Positions 33,795-42,002 of a stretch of DNA of 64,000 nt are shown here, piece after piece. Both the position numbers and the translations under genes were made by a program. The stretch covers positions 1 to 64,000 of the forward strand of contig NZ_NFLT01000001.1 in the NCBI RefSeq assembly GCF_002161055.1, given 5' to 3'. The stretch is from Tyzzerella sp. An114 (GTDB lineage Bacteria > Bacillota > Clostridia > Lachnospirales > Anaerotignaceae). Numbering within the stretch: position 1 is the stretch's first letter; every line of letters starts with the position of its first letter. The notes below the pieces were generated by a model. The model was not told where the DNA came from. It did no database searches and was given only the letters and a program-made list of their open reading frames with translations.

Positions 33795-34736
33795 ATGAGT
33801 AAATTCTGCTTTGGTGCTGACATGGGCGGAACAACTGTCAAAATGGGACTTTTTACAACAGAGGGAGAGCTTCTTGACAAATGGGAGATTGTAACAGACA
33901 AAACAGAAGGTGGTAAAAATATTCTTTCTGACATTGCAAATACAATAAATGATAAAATTGCCGAAAAAAATATATCAAAAGATGAAATAACAGGTATAGG
34001 ACTTGATGTTCCAGGCCCTGTAACTGATGACGGTTATGTTAATGGTTGTGTAAATGTAGGTTGGTCAGCTTTCAATGTACGTGAAGCTTTAGAAAAACTT
34101 ACAGGATTTAAAGTGCGTGTTGCCAATGATGCCAATGCAGCAGCTTTAGGCGAAATGTGGCAAGGTGGCGGAAAAGGTCACGACAGCATTGTAATGGTTA
34201 CACTTGGAACAGGTGTAGGCGGTGGAATTATAATAAATGGTGATATTGTAGCTGGATTTAAAGGTGCTGGCGGTGAAATTGGACATATCACAGTATCAAA
34301 AGATGAAGAAGATTACTGTAACTGTAAGAGAAAAGGCTGTCTTGAACAGTATGCTTCAGCAACAGGAATTGTAAAATCAGCAAAAAGATTTATGGCAAAA
34401 TGTGATACACCTTCACCATTAAGAGACATTGAAAATGTTACAGCAAAAGATGTCCTTGACTATGCAAAAGAAGGAGACAAACTTGCAAACGATATAATGG
34501 ACTTTGTATGTGATTGCCTTGGTTTTGCTCTTTCAAATATTGCCTGTGTAGTAGACCCTGAGGCGTTTGTTATAGGTGGTGGAGTTTCAAAGGCTGGAAA
34601 ATTCCTTCTTGACAAAATTTCACATTTCTATAATATATATGCTTTTGATGCTTGCAAAGACAAAGAATTCCGTATAGCAACCCTTGAAAATGATGCTGGA
34701 ATTTATGGTTGTGCAAAAATGATTTTAGGTAAATAA
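33795..34736 (+). CDS. glkA: ROK family glucokinase
   Basis: The 313-residue cytosolic kinase phosphorylates glucose to glucose 6-phosphate with ATP. The phosphate-binding ADMGGTTVKMGLF lies at the N-terminus. GLDVPGPV, NDANAAALGE and MVTLGTGVGGGII follow. The ROK zinc motif near residue 175 reads CNCKRKGCLEQYAS, keeping the cysteines while replacing the usual glycine. GGGGAGGAAA precedes the ATG. It forms a possible operon with the gene at 34751. Confidence 0.92.
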   Translation: MSKFCFGADMGGTTVKMGLFTTEGELLDKWEIVTDKTEGGKNILSDIANTINDKIAEKNISKDEITGIGLDVPGPVTDDGYVNGCVNVGWSAFNVREALEKLTGFKVRVANDANAAALGEMWQGGGKGHDSIVMVTLGTGVGGGIIINGDIVAGFKGAGGEIGHITVSKDEEDYCNCKRKGCLEQYASATGIVKSAKRFMAKCDTPSPLRDIENVTAKDVLDYAKEGDKLANDIMDFVCDCLGFALSNIACVVDPEAFVIGGGVSKAGKFLLDKISHFYNIYAFDACKDKEFRIATLENDAGIYGCAKMILGK

Positions 34737-34750
34737 ACCGGAGGAATATA

Positions 34751-35164
34751 ATGGCTTTTAAGAATGACAAAAAAGGAAAATTTTATAAAAATAATTTTTT
34801 CAAAAAAAATACTGTAAAAAAGGTAAAACCAACAGAAAAATATAATACTCCTTCATATGTTCTCAAAAAAATTGAGGACTGTGTGGAAGTTGCTCTCACA
34901 GCCAACAAAACAGCTCTTATAGCAGGTAAAATTTATGAAGCTTCAAAATACATAAAAGAGCTTGAAAAGTTGGAGGAAATGGGTATATATAAGGGAAAAA
35001 CAAAATCAAAAGACTATACAGCAACTCTTATACACAGAAAAGATAAAATACTCATTGACGGTATAAAAAGAGCTTACGCTGCCGGAGAGACTAAAGAACA
35101 GATTATGGAAAACAGCAAATATTTTAGCGATGAAGTAAAAGATTTTGTTGATACATTAGAATAA
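34751..35164 (+). CDS. Hypothetical basic protein downstream of glucokinase
   Basis: The 137-residue protein has a Lys-rich N-terminus (first 28 residues), followed by a helical part with AGKIYEASKYIKELEKLEEMG and a C-terminal ILIDGIKRAYAAGETKEQIMENS. No signal peptide, membrane segment or known motif is seen. The start is 14 bases after the glkA stop codon behind GGAGGAA, so it is likely cotranscribed. I do not recognise the family. Confidence 0.75.
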   Translation: MAFKNDKKGKFYKNNFFKKNTVKKVKPTEKYNTPSYVLKKIEDCVEVALTANKTALIAGKIYEASKYIKELEKLEEMGIYKGKTKSKDYTATLIHRKDKILIDGIKRAYAAGETKEQIMENSKYFSDEVKDFVDTLE

Positions 35165-35174
35165 TATATTATAC

Positions 35175-35210
35175 AGGGACATACATAAGTAATATGTATG
35201 TCCCCTTTTT
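35175..35210 (+). terminator. Intrinsic terminator after the glkA transcript
   Basis: AGGGACATACATA pairs with TATGTATGTCCC around a five-base loop, with a run of T after it. Confidence 0.85.
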
Positions 35211-35292
35211 AATTTTACTAAAATATAAATTTTAATAAAACTTAAGAAAATTTTAATAGTAGTCTTAATATTTTTATTTTATAGTTGTTATA

Positions 35293-35321
35293 TTGCAATA
35301 GCTTTTTTACGGTATTATAAT
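35293..35321 (+). promoter_or_regulatory. Promoter of the DUF6762 transcript
   Basis: TTGCAA (35293-35298) and TATAAT (35316-35321) are 17 bases apart, 44 bases before the start codon. Confidence 0.7.
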
Positions 35322-35364
35322 TGTATAAAATATAAATTATTAATTTATAAGGAGATTTTAAACT

Positions 35365-35796
35365 ATGGAAGATACAGTAATCGTAATAATGCTTAAGGAT
35401 ATTAAAACAGGATTTCTTGACAAAGAGCTTGCAAGCTACACAATAAGCGAAAACGAAAATCTTATATATAATACTTATGCCGTTGAAAAAGAAGATGGAA
35501 CAATAGAGGTTTTTATGCGTCTTACATGTGACAGAGAGCTTTCAGATTGGGAATACGAAGCAGTATTTGATTACTATGATGATGAAACAATTAAGCCCTT
35601 TGTTGCGTCTATTAAAGAGAACGATGATTTTTTCAATCCATGCTGGGATATAACATTTGATTTTTCGGACAATACAACAGAGATGGAGGAAAAAATCCAG
35701 AAACTGTTAACGCTTCACAAACAGGAACTCCTTTCTGTTTACGAGGCAATAGCCGACAAAAAGGATGAATATATGAATGAAGAAACGAATATTTAA
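35365..35796 (+). CDS. DUF6762 family protein
   Basis: The 143-residue cytosolic acidic protein begins MEDTVIVIMLKDIKTGFLDKEL and has MRLTCDRELSDWEYEAVFDYYD in the middle, the pattern of the clostridial DUF6762 family. It is strictly conserved in many Clostridia without known function. AAGGAG precedes the ATG. Its last 20 bases overlap the start of the lipoprotein gene, in another frame. Confidence 0.8.
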   Translation: MEDTVIVIMLKDIKTGFLDKELASYTISENENLIYNTYAVEKEDGTIEVFMRLTCDRELSDWEYEAVFDYYDDETIKPFVASIKENDDFFNPCWDITFDFSDNTTEMEEKIQKLLTLHKQELLSVYEAIADKKDEYMNEETNI

Positions 35797-37117
35797 AATT
35801 TTTATGATGTCAGCTCTTACACTGGCTGTTTCAATGGCAGTTTTTGGCTGCAAAAATTCAGAAAAAGAAAATAATATTAAACCAAATGATACTACTGTAT
35901 CAGAAAACAATGATAATTCCAACGAAAACACACAGGACAAAGAAACTTCTACTGATGATGATTTTGTCATAACAGATAATGAACAAAACTCAAACTTTGA
36001 AACTATTACAGAAAACAACAACGATACAACAGAAAATAAAAATACATCAAAACAGAAGTTTTCACTCCATGATGCACTATCAAAAATATTTGGTAGTCCT
36101 ACAAAAAATGAACAACACACAGCATCTGTGGAAAAACCAACTGTGTCAGAGGAAGTTCAAAGTTCAGAATGGGATGCTATTGATGCCATTTCAGCCTTTG
36201 CAGATGATTATTACACTGAAAATTACTCAAAAACACGTCTTGTAACAAAAAATGGTCGTCTTTATAACAAGGCTTCTGAAACTTACATTGATGTAAACTA
36301 TCTTATTGACAGAGGTCTTGATGAAAGTTACAGGGATTATCCTTGTGATATACTTTTAATTGACCCTGATGATTTAAGAGAATTTGACAGTTTATCAATT
36401 AAAAATGCTGAAAAAAATTTGACAGTTTTTGTATCTGTAAAATCATCTGACCAAAAAGGTTATATGATAGCTTCAGCAAATAGTGCCGGTGGAATAATTA
36501 CAGATGATGAATACAACAAACTTATGTATAAATACTCTCAAAATCACGGAACACCTCTCGATATAAACCCATATTCAGAAAAATATCAAGATATATTGGG
36601 CTTTATAAAGCTTTATGAAGGTGTTTATTCAGATTATTTTGTAAGAAGTATGAAAAGTGATGATAAATACGCCTGTGTTGTTCTCTCCCCTACTTCAAAC
36701 ATAAATGATGTAAGACAATACATACTTGTAAATGAAAATAATTTCTGGGAGGTTGCCATATCCGACCTTCAAAGTGTTTCAAGGGTTCCTGTATATGTAA
36801 ATGAAAAACTTCCTGATTTTAATCTTGACATTCTTCCTAAATATGAGATAAGCAGTTATAATCTTGACAACTATAATCCAAATGACATATACTATACACT
36901 TATAAAGAATGGATATATACAAGGTATGACAGACATTGTATATATTGCAGGTGCAGGAAAATATTACTATGCAAGAGACTATAAAAAGAACTGCTATCTT
37001 CTCAAATATGACAATAATGTTTGGAATATATATCATCCAGCTAACTATAAAGAAGCCTATGAAATGATGATAAAAGATGACAGTTTTGCACCTACATTCA
37101 TACTGCTTAATGAATAG
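35777..37117 (+). CDS. Putative lipoprotein with Asn/Thr/Glu-rich spacer
   Basis: The 446-residue protein has a lipoprotein signal ending in AVFGC (Cys25). A low-complexity acidic and Asn/Thr-rich spacer covers about residues 26-100, and a larger folded region with no motif I know covers about 130-446. The gene overlaps the DUF6762 gene by 20 bases and precedes the DNA glycosylase gene by 13. It is probably anchored on the outer face of the membrane. Family unknown. Confidence 0.8.
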   Translation: MKKRIFKIFMMSALTLAVSMAVFGCKNSEKENNIKPNDTTVSENNDNSNENTQDKETSTDDDFVITDNEQNSNFETITENNNDTTENKNTSKQKFSLHDALSKIFGSPTKNEQHTASVEKPTVSEEVQSSEWDAIDAISAFADDYYTENYSKTRLVTKNGRLYNKASETYIDVNYLIDRGLDESYRDYPCDILLIDPDDLREFDSLSIKNAEKNLTVFVSVKSSDQKGYMIASANSAGGIITDDEYNKLMYKYSQNHGTPLDINPYSEKYQDILGFIKLYEGVYSDYFVRSMKSDDKYACVVLSPTSNINDVRQYILVNENNFWEVAISDLQSVSRVPVYVNEKLPDFNLDILPKYEISSYNLDNYNPNDIYYTLIKNGYIQGMTDIVYIAGAGKYYYARDYKKNCYLLKYDNNVWNIYHPANYKEAYEMMIKDDSFAPTFILLNE

Positions 37118-37130
37118 GAGTTTTTAAATT

Positions 37131-38012
37131 ATGGAATACAATTTTGAAAATAAAAAAATAACACTTCCAAAGAGTGATAGTTTTAAAATATCTGAAACTT
37201 TAGAGTGTGGTCAGTGTTTTAGATTTGAAAAATTAGGCGAAGAAAAATACACTGTTACAGCTTTCGGAAAAGTTATACTTTTACAGGAAAATGAAGATAA
37301 AACAATAACAATTTATGGTGTTGATGAAAAAGATTTCTCCGAAATTTGGGAAAATTACTTTGATTTCAAAAGAGATTATGACAGTATGAAAAAATTACTT
37401 TCAGAAAAAGACAGTGTTCTTAAAGAGGCAATTGACTATGCACCGGGAATAAGAATACTAAATCAAGAGTTTTTTGAGTGTCTTATATCCTTCATAATAT
37501 CACAGAATAACCGTATACCTATGATTAAAAAAGTTATCAAAAACATAAGTGAGAAATACGGAAAATTTATATGTGAGTATGAAGGAGAAAAATACTATTC
37601 TTTCCCAACTCCTGAAGAACTCTCAAAGGCTGATGAGGAAGGTCTTAAGGAGTGTAAAGCAGGATTTAGAGCAAAATATATAATGGACGCAGTTTCAAGA
37701 GTTATAAGCGGGGAAATAAACTTTGATGAAATCAAAGAAATGACATCAGATGAAGTCAAAACTAAACTTATGACAATAAAAGGTGTTGGACCAAAAGTTG
37801 CCGACTGTGTGACACTTTTTTCTTGTAACAAATGCGACTCATTCCCTGTTGATGTTTGGGTAAAAAGAATAATGTCCCACTTCTATTTTGACGGTGAAGA
37901 AGCCAGCATAAAGGATATACACAAAATAGCTGATGAGAGATTTGGTGAGTATGCCGGATTTGCTCAGCAATATTTATTCAACTATGCAAGACAGTTTCAA
38001 ATAGGAAAATAA
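37131..38012 (+). CDS. 8-oxoguanine DNA glycosylase (OGG1-type, HhH-GPD)
   Basis: The 293-residue base-excision repair enzyme removes oxidised guanine. The N-terminal OGG domain (about 10-110) has LECGQCFRFEK. The HhH-GPD domain has IISQNNRIPMI, the catalytic lysine in KAGFRAKYI (second Lys, near residue 184), the hairpin-helix-hairpin IKGVGPKVADCV and the catalytic Asp in FPVDVWVKR. It is of the eukaryotic-like OGG1 kind found in Clostridia. It follows the lipoprotein gene by 13 bases and ends at a terminator. Confidence 0.9.
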   Translation: MEYNFENKKITLPKSDSFKISETLECGQCFRFEKLGEEKYTVTAFGKVILLQENEDKTITIYGVDEKDFSEIWENYFDFKRDYDSMKKLLSEKDSVLKEAIDYAPGIRILNQEFFECLISFIISQNNRIPMIKKVIKNISEKYGKFICEYEGEKYYSFPTPEELSKADEEGLKECKAGFRAKYIMDAVSRVISGEINFDEIKEMTSDEVKTKLMTIKGVGPKVADCVTLFSCNKCDSFPVDVWVKRIMSHFYFDGEEASIKDIHKIADERFGEYAGFAQQYLFNYARQFQIGK

Positions 38013-38045
38013 ACATTTTGACAATTAAAAATTTATAGTATAATA

Positions 38046-38080
38046 AAACAGACAGTTTATAAAGCTGTCTGTTTTTTTGT
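38046..38080 (+). terminator. Intrinsic terminator after the glycosylase gene
   Basis: AACAGACAG pairs with CTGTCTGTT around a nine-base loop, followed by a long T run. Confidence 0.85.
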
Positions 38081-38105
38081 TTTTATTTTAAGGGGGAATT
38101 TTTAG

Positions 38106-38834
38106 ATGTTAGGAACAATAGTAAACTCATTAGCCATAATATTTGGCAGTATTTTGGGACTTTTTTTGAGAGGTGGACTTAAAGAAAACTATAAATCAAT
38201 AGTTATGAATGCCCTTGCCCTATCTGTAATATTTATAGGTTCATCATCCGCCATAGGAGGTATAAACAGCGGTAATGCAAACCCTGTACTTTTCATAGTA
38301 AGCCTTGTGTTAGGCTCATTGATAGGTGAATTTTTGAAAATAGAAGAAAAACTTCAATCATTAGGTGAAAGCTTACAATCAAAGTGTGGTGGAGAAAATA
38401 GCACAATAGCTCAAGGTTTTGTAACAGCCAGTCTTGTATTTTGTATAGGTACAATGGCAGTTGTAGGCTCAATGGAAAGTGGTATAAATCACAATCACAC
38501 AACACTCTTTGTAAAAAGCCTTATAGACGGCACAGCCGCCATAATTTTTTCATCAACTCTTGGAATAGGTGTAATTTTTTCTGCTGTATCTGTATTTATA
38601 TATCAAGGTATATTGACAGTTTTTGCATCATTTTTAAAACCTTATCTCACAGATAATATGCTTCTTGAAATATCAATAACAGGAGGAATACTTATAGCAG
38701 CCATTGGAATAAATATGTTTGAGATAAAAAAGATAAAAGTTGGAAATATGCTTCCTGCTATATTTATACCTGTAATATTCTACACACCATTTTTTCAGAA
38801 TATAATAAACTTTTTTAAGGGATTATTTTTTTAA
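38106..38834 (+). CDS. DUF554 family membrane protein
   Basis: The 242-residue protein has six to seven hydrophobic segments. The pattern MLGTIVNSLAIIFGSILGLFL, ALALSVIFIGSSSAI and VGSMESGINHNHTTLFVKSLIDG is that of the DUF554 (YdfK) family, a putative transporter of unknown substrate. AAGGGGGAA precedes the ATG. It is a single gene. Confidence 0.88.
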   Translation: MLGTIVNSLAIIFGSILGLFLRGGLKENYKSIVMNALALSVIFIGSSSAIGGINSGNANPVLFIVSLVLGSLIGEFLKIEEKLQSLGESLQSKCGGENSTIAQGFVTASLVFCIGTMAVVGSMESGINHNHTTLFVKSLIDGTAAIIFSSTLGIGVIFSAVSVFIYQGILTVFASFLKPYLTDNMLLEISITGGILIAAIGINMFEIKKIKVGNMLPAIFIPVIFYTPFFQNIINFFKGLFF

Positions 38835-38847
38835 TTATAATTATGTA

Positions 38848-38876
38848 TTGAAAAAATATCATATTATCTGTATAAT
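38848..38876 (+). promoter_or_regulatory. Promoter of the cobalt transport operon
   Basis: TTGAAA (38848-38853) and TATAAT (38871-38876) are 17 bases apart, upstream of the cobalamin riboswitch. Confidence 0.75.
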
Positions 38877-38881
38877 CTCTC

Positions 38882-38895
38882 TGTAAACGTTTACA
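38882..38895 (+). promoter_or_regulatory. CcpA-like cre box over the transcription start of cbiMNQO
   Basis: The 14-base perfect palindrome TGTAAACGTTTACA fits the cre consensus for CcpA (and LacI-type operators in general). It begins five bases after the -10 box, a position where binding would block transcription. Confidence 0.7.
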
Positions 38896-38913
38896 AATTT
38901 ATAAAACCCAATA

Positions 38914-39087
38914 AATTTTTGGTGGTCGCTAACGACGACATAATAGGGAAACAGGTGTAAATCCTGTGCGGTCCCGCCGCTGTAAGAGAGGAGTTTTTAT
39001 CCGATATATCACTGTATTTTAATTTTAAAAAATATGGGAAGATGGATAAAAGTTATGATACTCAAGCCAGAATACCTGCCAAAAAAT
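38914..39087 (+). promoter_or_regulatory. Cobalamin riboswitch
   Basis: Conserved parts are seen in order: AATAGGGAAACAGGTG, AATCCTGTGCGGTCCCGCC, GCTGTAAGAGAGGAG and, 3', CAAGCCAGAATACCTGCC. The outer stem is ATTTTTGG with CCAAAAAAT. It senses adenosylcobalamin and turns down the following cobalt importer genes. Further hairpins at 39101-39117 and 39131-39144 probably belong to the switching region. Confidence 0.95.
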
Positions 39088-39150
39088 ACTGTAACTTTAT
39101 CTCTACGAGCGATGGAGAAAAGGCTTTTTTACACTTTATAGTGTAACTAT

Positions 39151-39187
39151 GCCCTCTTTGTATCTCGAAGAAAGGGCTTTTTTTATT
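39151..39187 (+). terminator. Expression-platform terminator of the cobalamin riboswitch
   Basis: GCCCTCTTT pairs with AGAAAGGGC around an eight-base loop and is followed by seven T. Confidence 0.8.
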
Positions 39188-39236
39188 TTAAAATATAATA
39201 AAAAAGCCCCTTATTTAATCAAAGGAGGATTTATTA

Positions 39237-39986
39237 ATGAAAAAAATCAATGTATTTATTATCTGTGCCATAATAACTCTTATGGTGTCAGTGAACGCTT
39301 TTGGTATGCACATAGCAGAAGGCTTTTTGCCAAAAGAATGGTGTATAGGTTGGGATATAGTAGCCCTTCCCTTTATGATATATGGCTATATATCAATCAA
39401 AAAAACAGTTGAAAACAATCCAAAAATAAAACTCATATTAGCAATGGCAGGAGCATTTATATTTGTTCTGTCAGCTTTAAAGATACCTTCATTTAACGGA
39501 AGTTGTTCCCACCCTACTGGAATAGGTCTTGGAGCAATACTTTTCGGTCCTGGTGTAACCTGTCTTTTAGGTCTTATAGTTCTTATTTTTCAGGCTTTAC
39601 TCCTTGCCCATGGTGGTATATCCACTTTAGGAGCTAATGTTTTTTCAATGGCAATAGTAGGCTCATTTACAGCATGGGGAGTTTATAAAATTTCAAGAAA
39701 ACTCAATATATCCACAGAGATAAGTATATTTTTAGGTGCATTTTTAGGAGACCTTTTAACATATGTTGTAACATCAATACAGCTTGCCATTTGTTATCCT
39801 TCAGAAGTTGGAGGAATTTTTGCGTCATTTATAAAATTTGCAGGAGTATTTGCAGTAACACAACTTCCTCTTGCCATAAGTGAAGGCATACTTACAGTAG
39901 TTATTTTTAGAGGTATATCAAAATATTTCGGAGAAGAAATATCATATCTTGGTTTTATAAATGAAAATAAGGGGGCTAGAATATGA
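39237..39986 (+). CDS. cbiM: CbiM, cobalt ECF transporter S component
   Basis: The 249-residue protein has a cleavable-looking N-terminal segment that ends in NAFGMHIAEGFLP. The metal-binding N-terminus (Met-His-Ile-Ala-Glu-Gly) is exposed after processing. Family blocks SFNGSCSHPTGIGLGAILFGPGVT and AHGGISTLGANVFSMAIVG follow. It binds cobalt(II) for import into B12 synthesis. The ATG follows AAAGGAGG. It overlaps cbiN by four bases and lies under the cobalamin riboswitch. Confidence 0.96.
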   Translation: MKKINVFIICAIITLMVSVNAFGMHIAEGFLPKEWCIGWDIVALPFMIYGYISIKKTVENNPKIKLILAMAGAFIFVLSALKIPSFNGSCSHPTGIGLGAILFGPGVTCLLGLIVLIFQALLLAHGGISTLGANVFSMAIVGSFTAWGVYKISRKLNISTEISIFLGAFLGDLLTYVVTSIQLAICYPSEVGGIFASFIKFAGVFAVTQLPLAISEGILTVVIFRGISKYFGEEISYLGFINENKGARI

Positions 39987-40258
39987 AAAAGAACATAATA
40001 CTTTTAATTATAGTTGTAATACTTGCAGTTGTCCCTCTTTTTATAAATTCTGAAAAAGAATTCGGCGGAGCTGACGGTGAAGCCGAAAACGTTATAATGG
40101 AAATAAATGAAAACTATGAACCATGGACAGAAAGTTTCTGGGAGCCACCAAGCGGAGAAGTTGAAAGTCTTATATTTGCCCTTCAGGCTTCCGCTGGAAC
40201 AGCTGTAATAGCTTTTGGTTTTGGTTATGCTTTGGGAAAGAGGAAAAGGGATAAATAA
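39983..40258 (+). CDS. cbiN: CbiN, small cobalt transport subunit
   Basis: The 91-residue protein has two membrane segments flanking an extracytoplasmic loop with FGGADGEAENVI and YEPWTESFWEPPSGEVESLIFALQA, the CbiN pattern. It helps load cobalt into CbiM. It overlaps cbiM by four bases and cbiQ by one (TAATG). Confidence 0.94.
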   Translation: MKKNIILLIIVVILAVVPLFINSEKEFGGADGEAENVIMEINENYEPWTESFWEPPSGEVESLIFALQASAGTAVIAFGFGYALGKRKRDK

Positions 40259-41037
40259 TGAAATATTTTATAGAATATGCCGCTTATACATCAAAACTTA
40301 AAAATAAAGACACAAGGGGAAAAGCTCTTTTTGCTTTAATTCTACTTTTATGTGGAATTTTAGGAAATAATATATTTTCACTTTCATTTATATTTTTAGT
40401 GTCAATATATTTTACAGTTATAAAAAGCGGTACACCAATTATAAAATACATTAAAATGTACATATCCCCTGCCCTTTTTATATTCATGGGCATTATTGCA
40501 GTATCTGCAAATATATATAGTGAGAGGACAGGCATAATATGCCTGCCCTTTTTTGCAGATAAATTTATATGTACAACAGAAAGCTCAATACACAGAGGAA
40601 TTTTAACAGGACTTAGGGCTTTTTCCTGTATATCATCAATGTATTTTTTAATACTAACAACAGACATATACAGCATAACAGCTCTTTTTACAAAATTAAA
40701 ATTCCCACAGATAATAACAGAGCTTATGTTTTTAATTTATCGTTTTATATTTGTTTTGACTGAACGACGAGACGCCATTATAATTTCCCAAAAATCACGA
40801 TTGGGCTATGAAAATTTTAAACTTTCAATAAAATCACTGGCTATGATGTTTTCATCAGTATTTATAATATCAATGACAAAGGTCTCAAAAATATATGACT
40901 CTTTAGAGTCAAGATGTTTTGACGGAAAATTTATATTTTCAGATACAAAATATAATAAAAAAGATTTTATATATTTTATATTAGTTTCAATAATTGTTTT
41001 AACTATATTTATATTTATGGAGGTAAATTTAAAATGA
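40258..41037 (+). CDS. cbiQ: CbiQ, T component of the cobalt ECF transporter
   Basis: The 259-residue membrane protein couples CbiMN to the ATPase. Five or so membrane segments are seen, with the charged T-component coupling helices around RLGYENFKLSIKSLAMM and the second Ala-Arg-Gly-like signature replaced by SLESRCFDG. It overlaps cbiO by four bases. Confidence 0.9.
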   Translation: MKYFIEYAAYTSKLKNKDTRGKALFALILLLCGILGNNIFSLSFIFLVSIYFTVIKSGTPIIKYIKMYISPALFIFMGIIAVSANIYSERTGIICLPFFADKFICTTESSIHRGILTGLRAFSCISSMYFLILTTDIYSITALFTKLKFPQIITELMFLIYRFIFVLTERRDAIIISQKSRLGYENFKLSIKSLAMMFSSVFIISMTKVSKIYDSLESRCFDGKFIFSDTKYNKKDFIYFILVSIIVLTIFIFMEVNLK

Positions 41038-41867
41038 AAAACATAATAGAACTTAAAAACATAAATTTTTCATATGCTGATAAAACAGAAGCCTTAAAAA
41101 ACATAAATATAAATATAGAAGAAGGCAAGACAACAGTAATATTAGGTGAAAATGGGGCTGGAAAATCAACACTTTTTACAATTTTAAATGGTATATCAAA
41201 GCCTTCATCAGGAGAATATATATTTAATGGAAACAAAGTAAATTATTCAAAAAAAGAACTTTATAACATAAGAAAAAATATAGGTATAGTATTTCAAGAA
41301 CCGGACAATCAAATTTTTTCATCAAGTGTATATGATGAAATAGCTTTTGGTGTGAGAAATTTGGGATATAATGAAAATGAAGTAAAAGAGTTTGTAAATA
41401 AATCGGCAGTTGAGACAGGAGTGACAGAATTTTTTGATAAGCCTGTTCATTTTTTATCCTACGGACAGAAAAAACGAGTTTCAATAGCATCAATATTATC
41501 AATGAACCCTTCTGTAATAATATTTGATGAGCCTTCAGCCTGTCTTGACAATAAACAGACAGAGAGACTTTATAATATTTATGAAAATCTAAACAAAAAA
41601 GGTATAACTCTAATAATATCTACCCATGATATGGATTTTGCTTATAAAATATCAGAAAATGCTATTGTTTTACATGAAGGTACAGTTATTTTTAATGGAA
41701 AAACAGAGGATTTATTCAAAAATGTAGAAATTGTACAAAAAGCCGGTTTAAAAGTGCCAGCTATACACATTTTGTACAATAAACTTGTTGAGAAATCTAT
41801 AATTAAAAATGCAGATTATACACCAAAATCTATCGACAGCCTTATATCAATCTTAAATAGTTTATAA
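41034..41867 (+). CDS. cbiO: CbiO, ATPase of the cobalt ECF transporter
   Basis: The 277-residue ABC ATPase has Walker A LGENGAGKSTLF, Q-loop FQEPDNQIFSSSV, signature LSYGQKKRVSIA, Walker B VIIFDEPSACLD and the H-loop STHDMDF. The single ATPase gene indicates a homodimer, usual for dedicated cobalt ECF systems. It is the last gene of the operon. Confidence 0.94.
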   Translation: MKNIIELKNINFSYADKTEALKNININIEEGKTTVILGENGAGKSTLFTILNGISKPSSGEYIFNGNKVNYSKKELYNIRKNIGIVFQEPDNQIFSSSVYDEIAFGVRNLGYNENEVKEFVNKSAVETGVTEFFDKPVHFLSYGQKKRVSIASILSMNPSVIIFDEPSACLDNKQTERLYNIYENLNKKGITLIISTHDMDFAYKISENAIVLHEGTVIFNGKTEDLFKNVEIVQKAGLKVPAIHILYNKLVEKSIIKNADYTPKSIDSLISILNSL

Positions 41868-41917
41868 ATTAACAATATATATTTCACACATTAAAAGTGC
41901 AAAAAATTTGAAACCCC

Positions 41918-41946
41918 TTGTAAAAAATGCTTGTACGTATTATAAT
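41918..41946 (+). promoter_or_regulatory. Promoter of fba
   Basis: TTGTAA (41918-41923) and TATAAT (41941-41946) are 17 bases apart. Confidence 0.8.
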
Positions 41947-42002
41947 TTTATTGTGTAACTTATGTTTTAAGGGACAAAAAAATATAGAGAGGTGTTTTTA
42001 AA

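Noticed and set aside
39149-39412. Plus-strand frame overlapping the riboswitch terminator and the start of cbiM
   Set aside because: It runs in another frame through cbiM and begins inside the terminator hairpin; no ribosome site.
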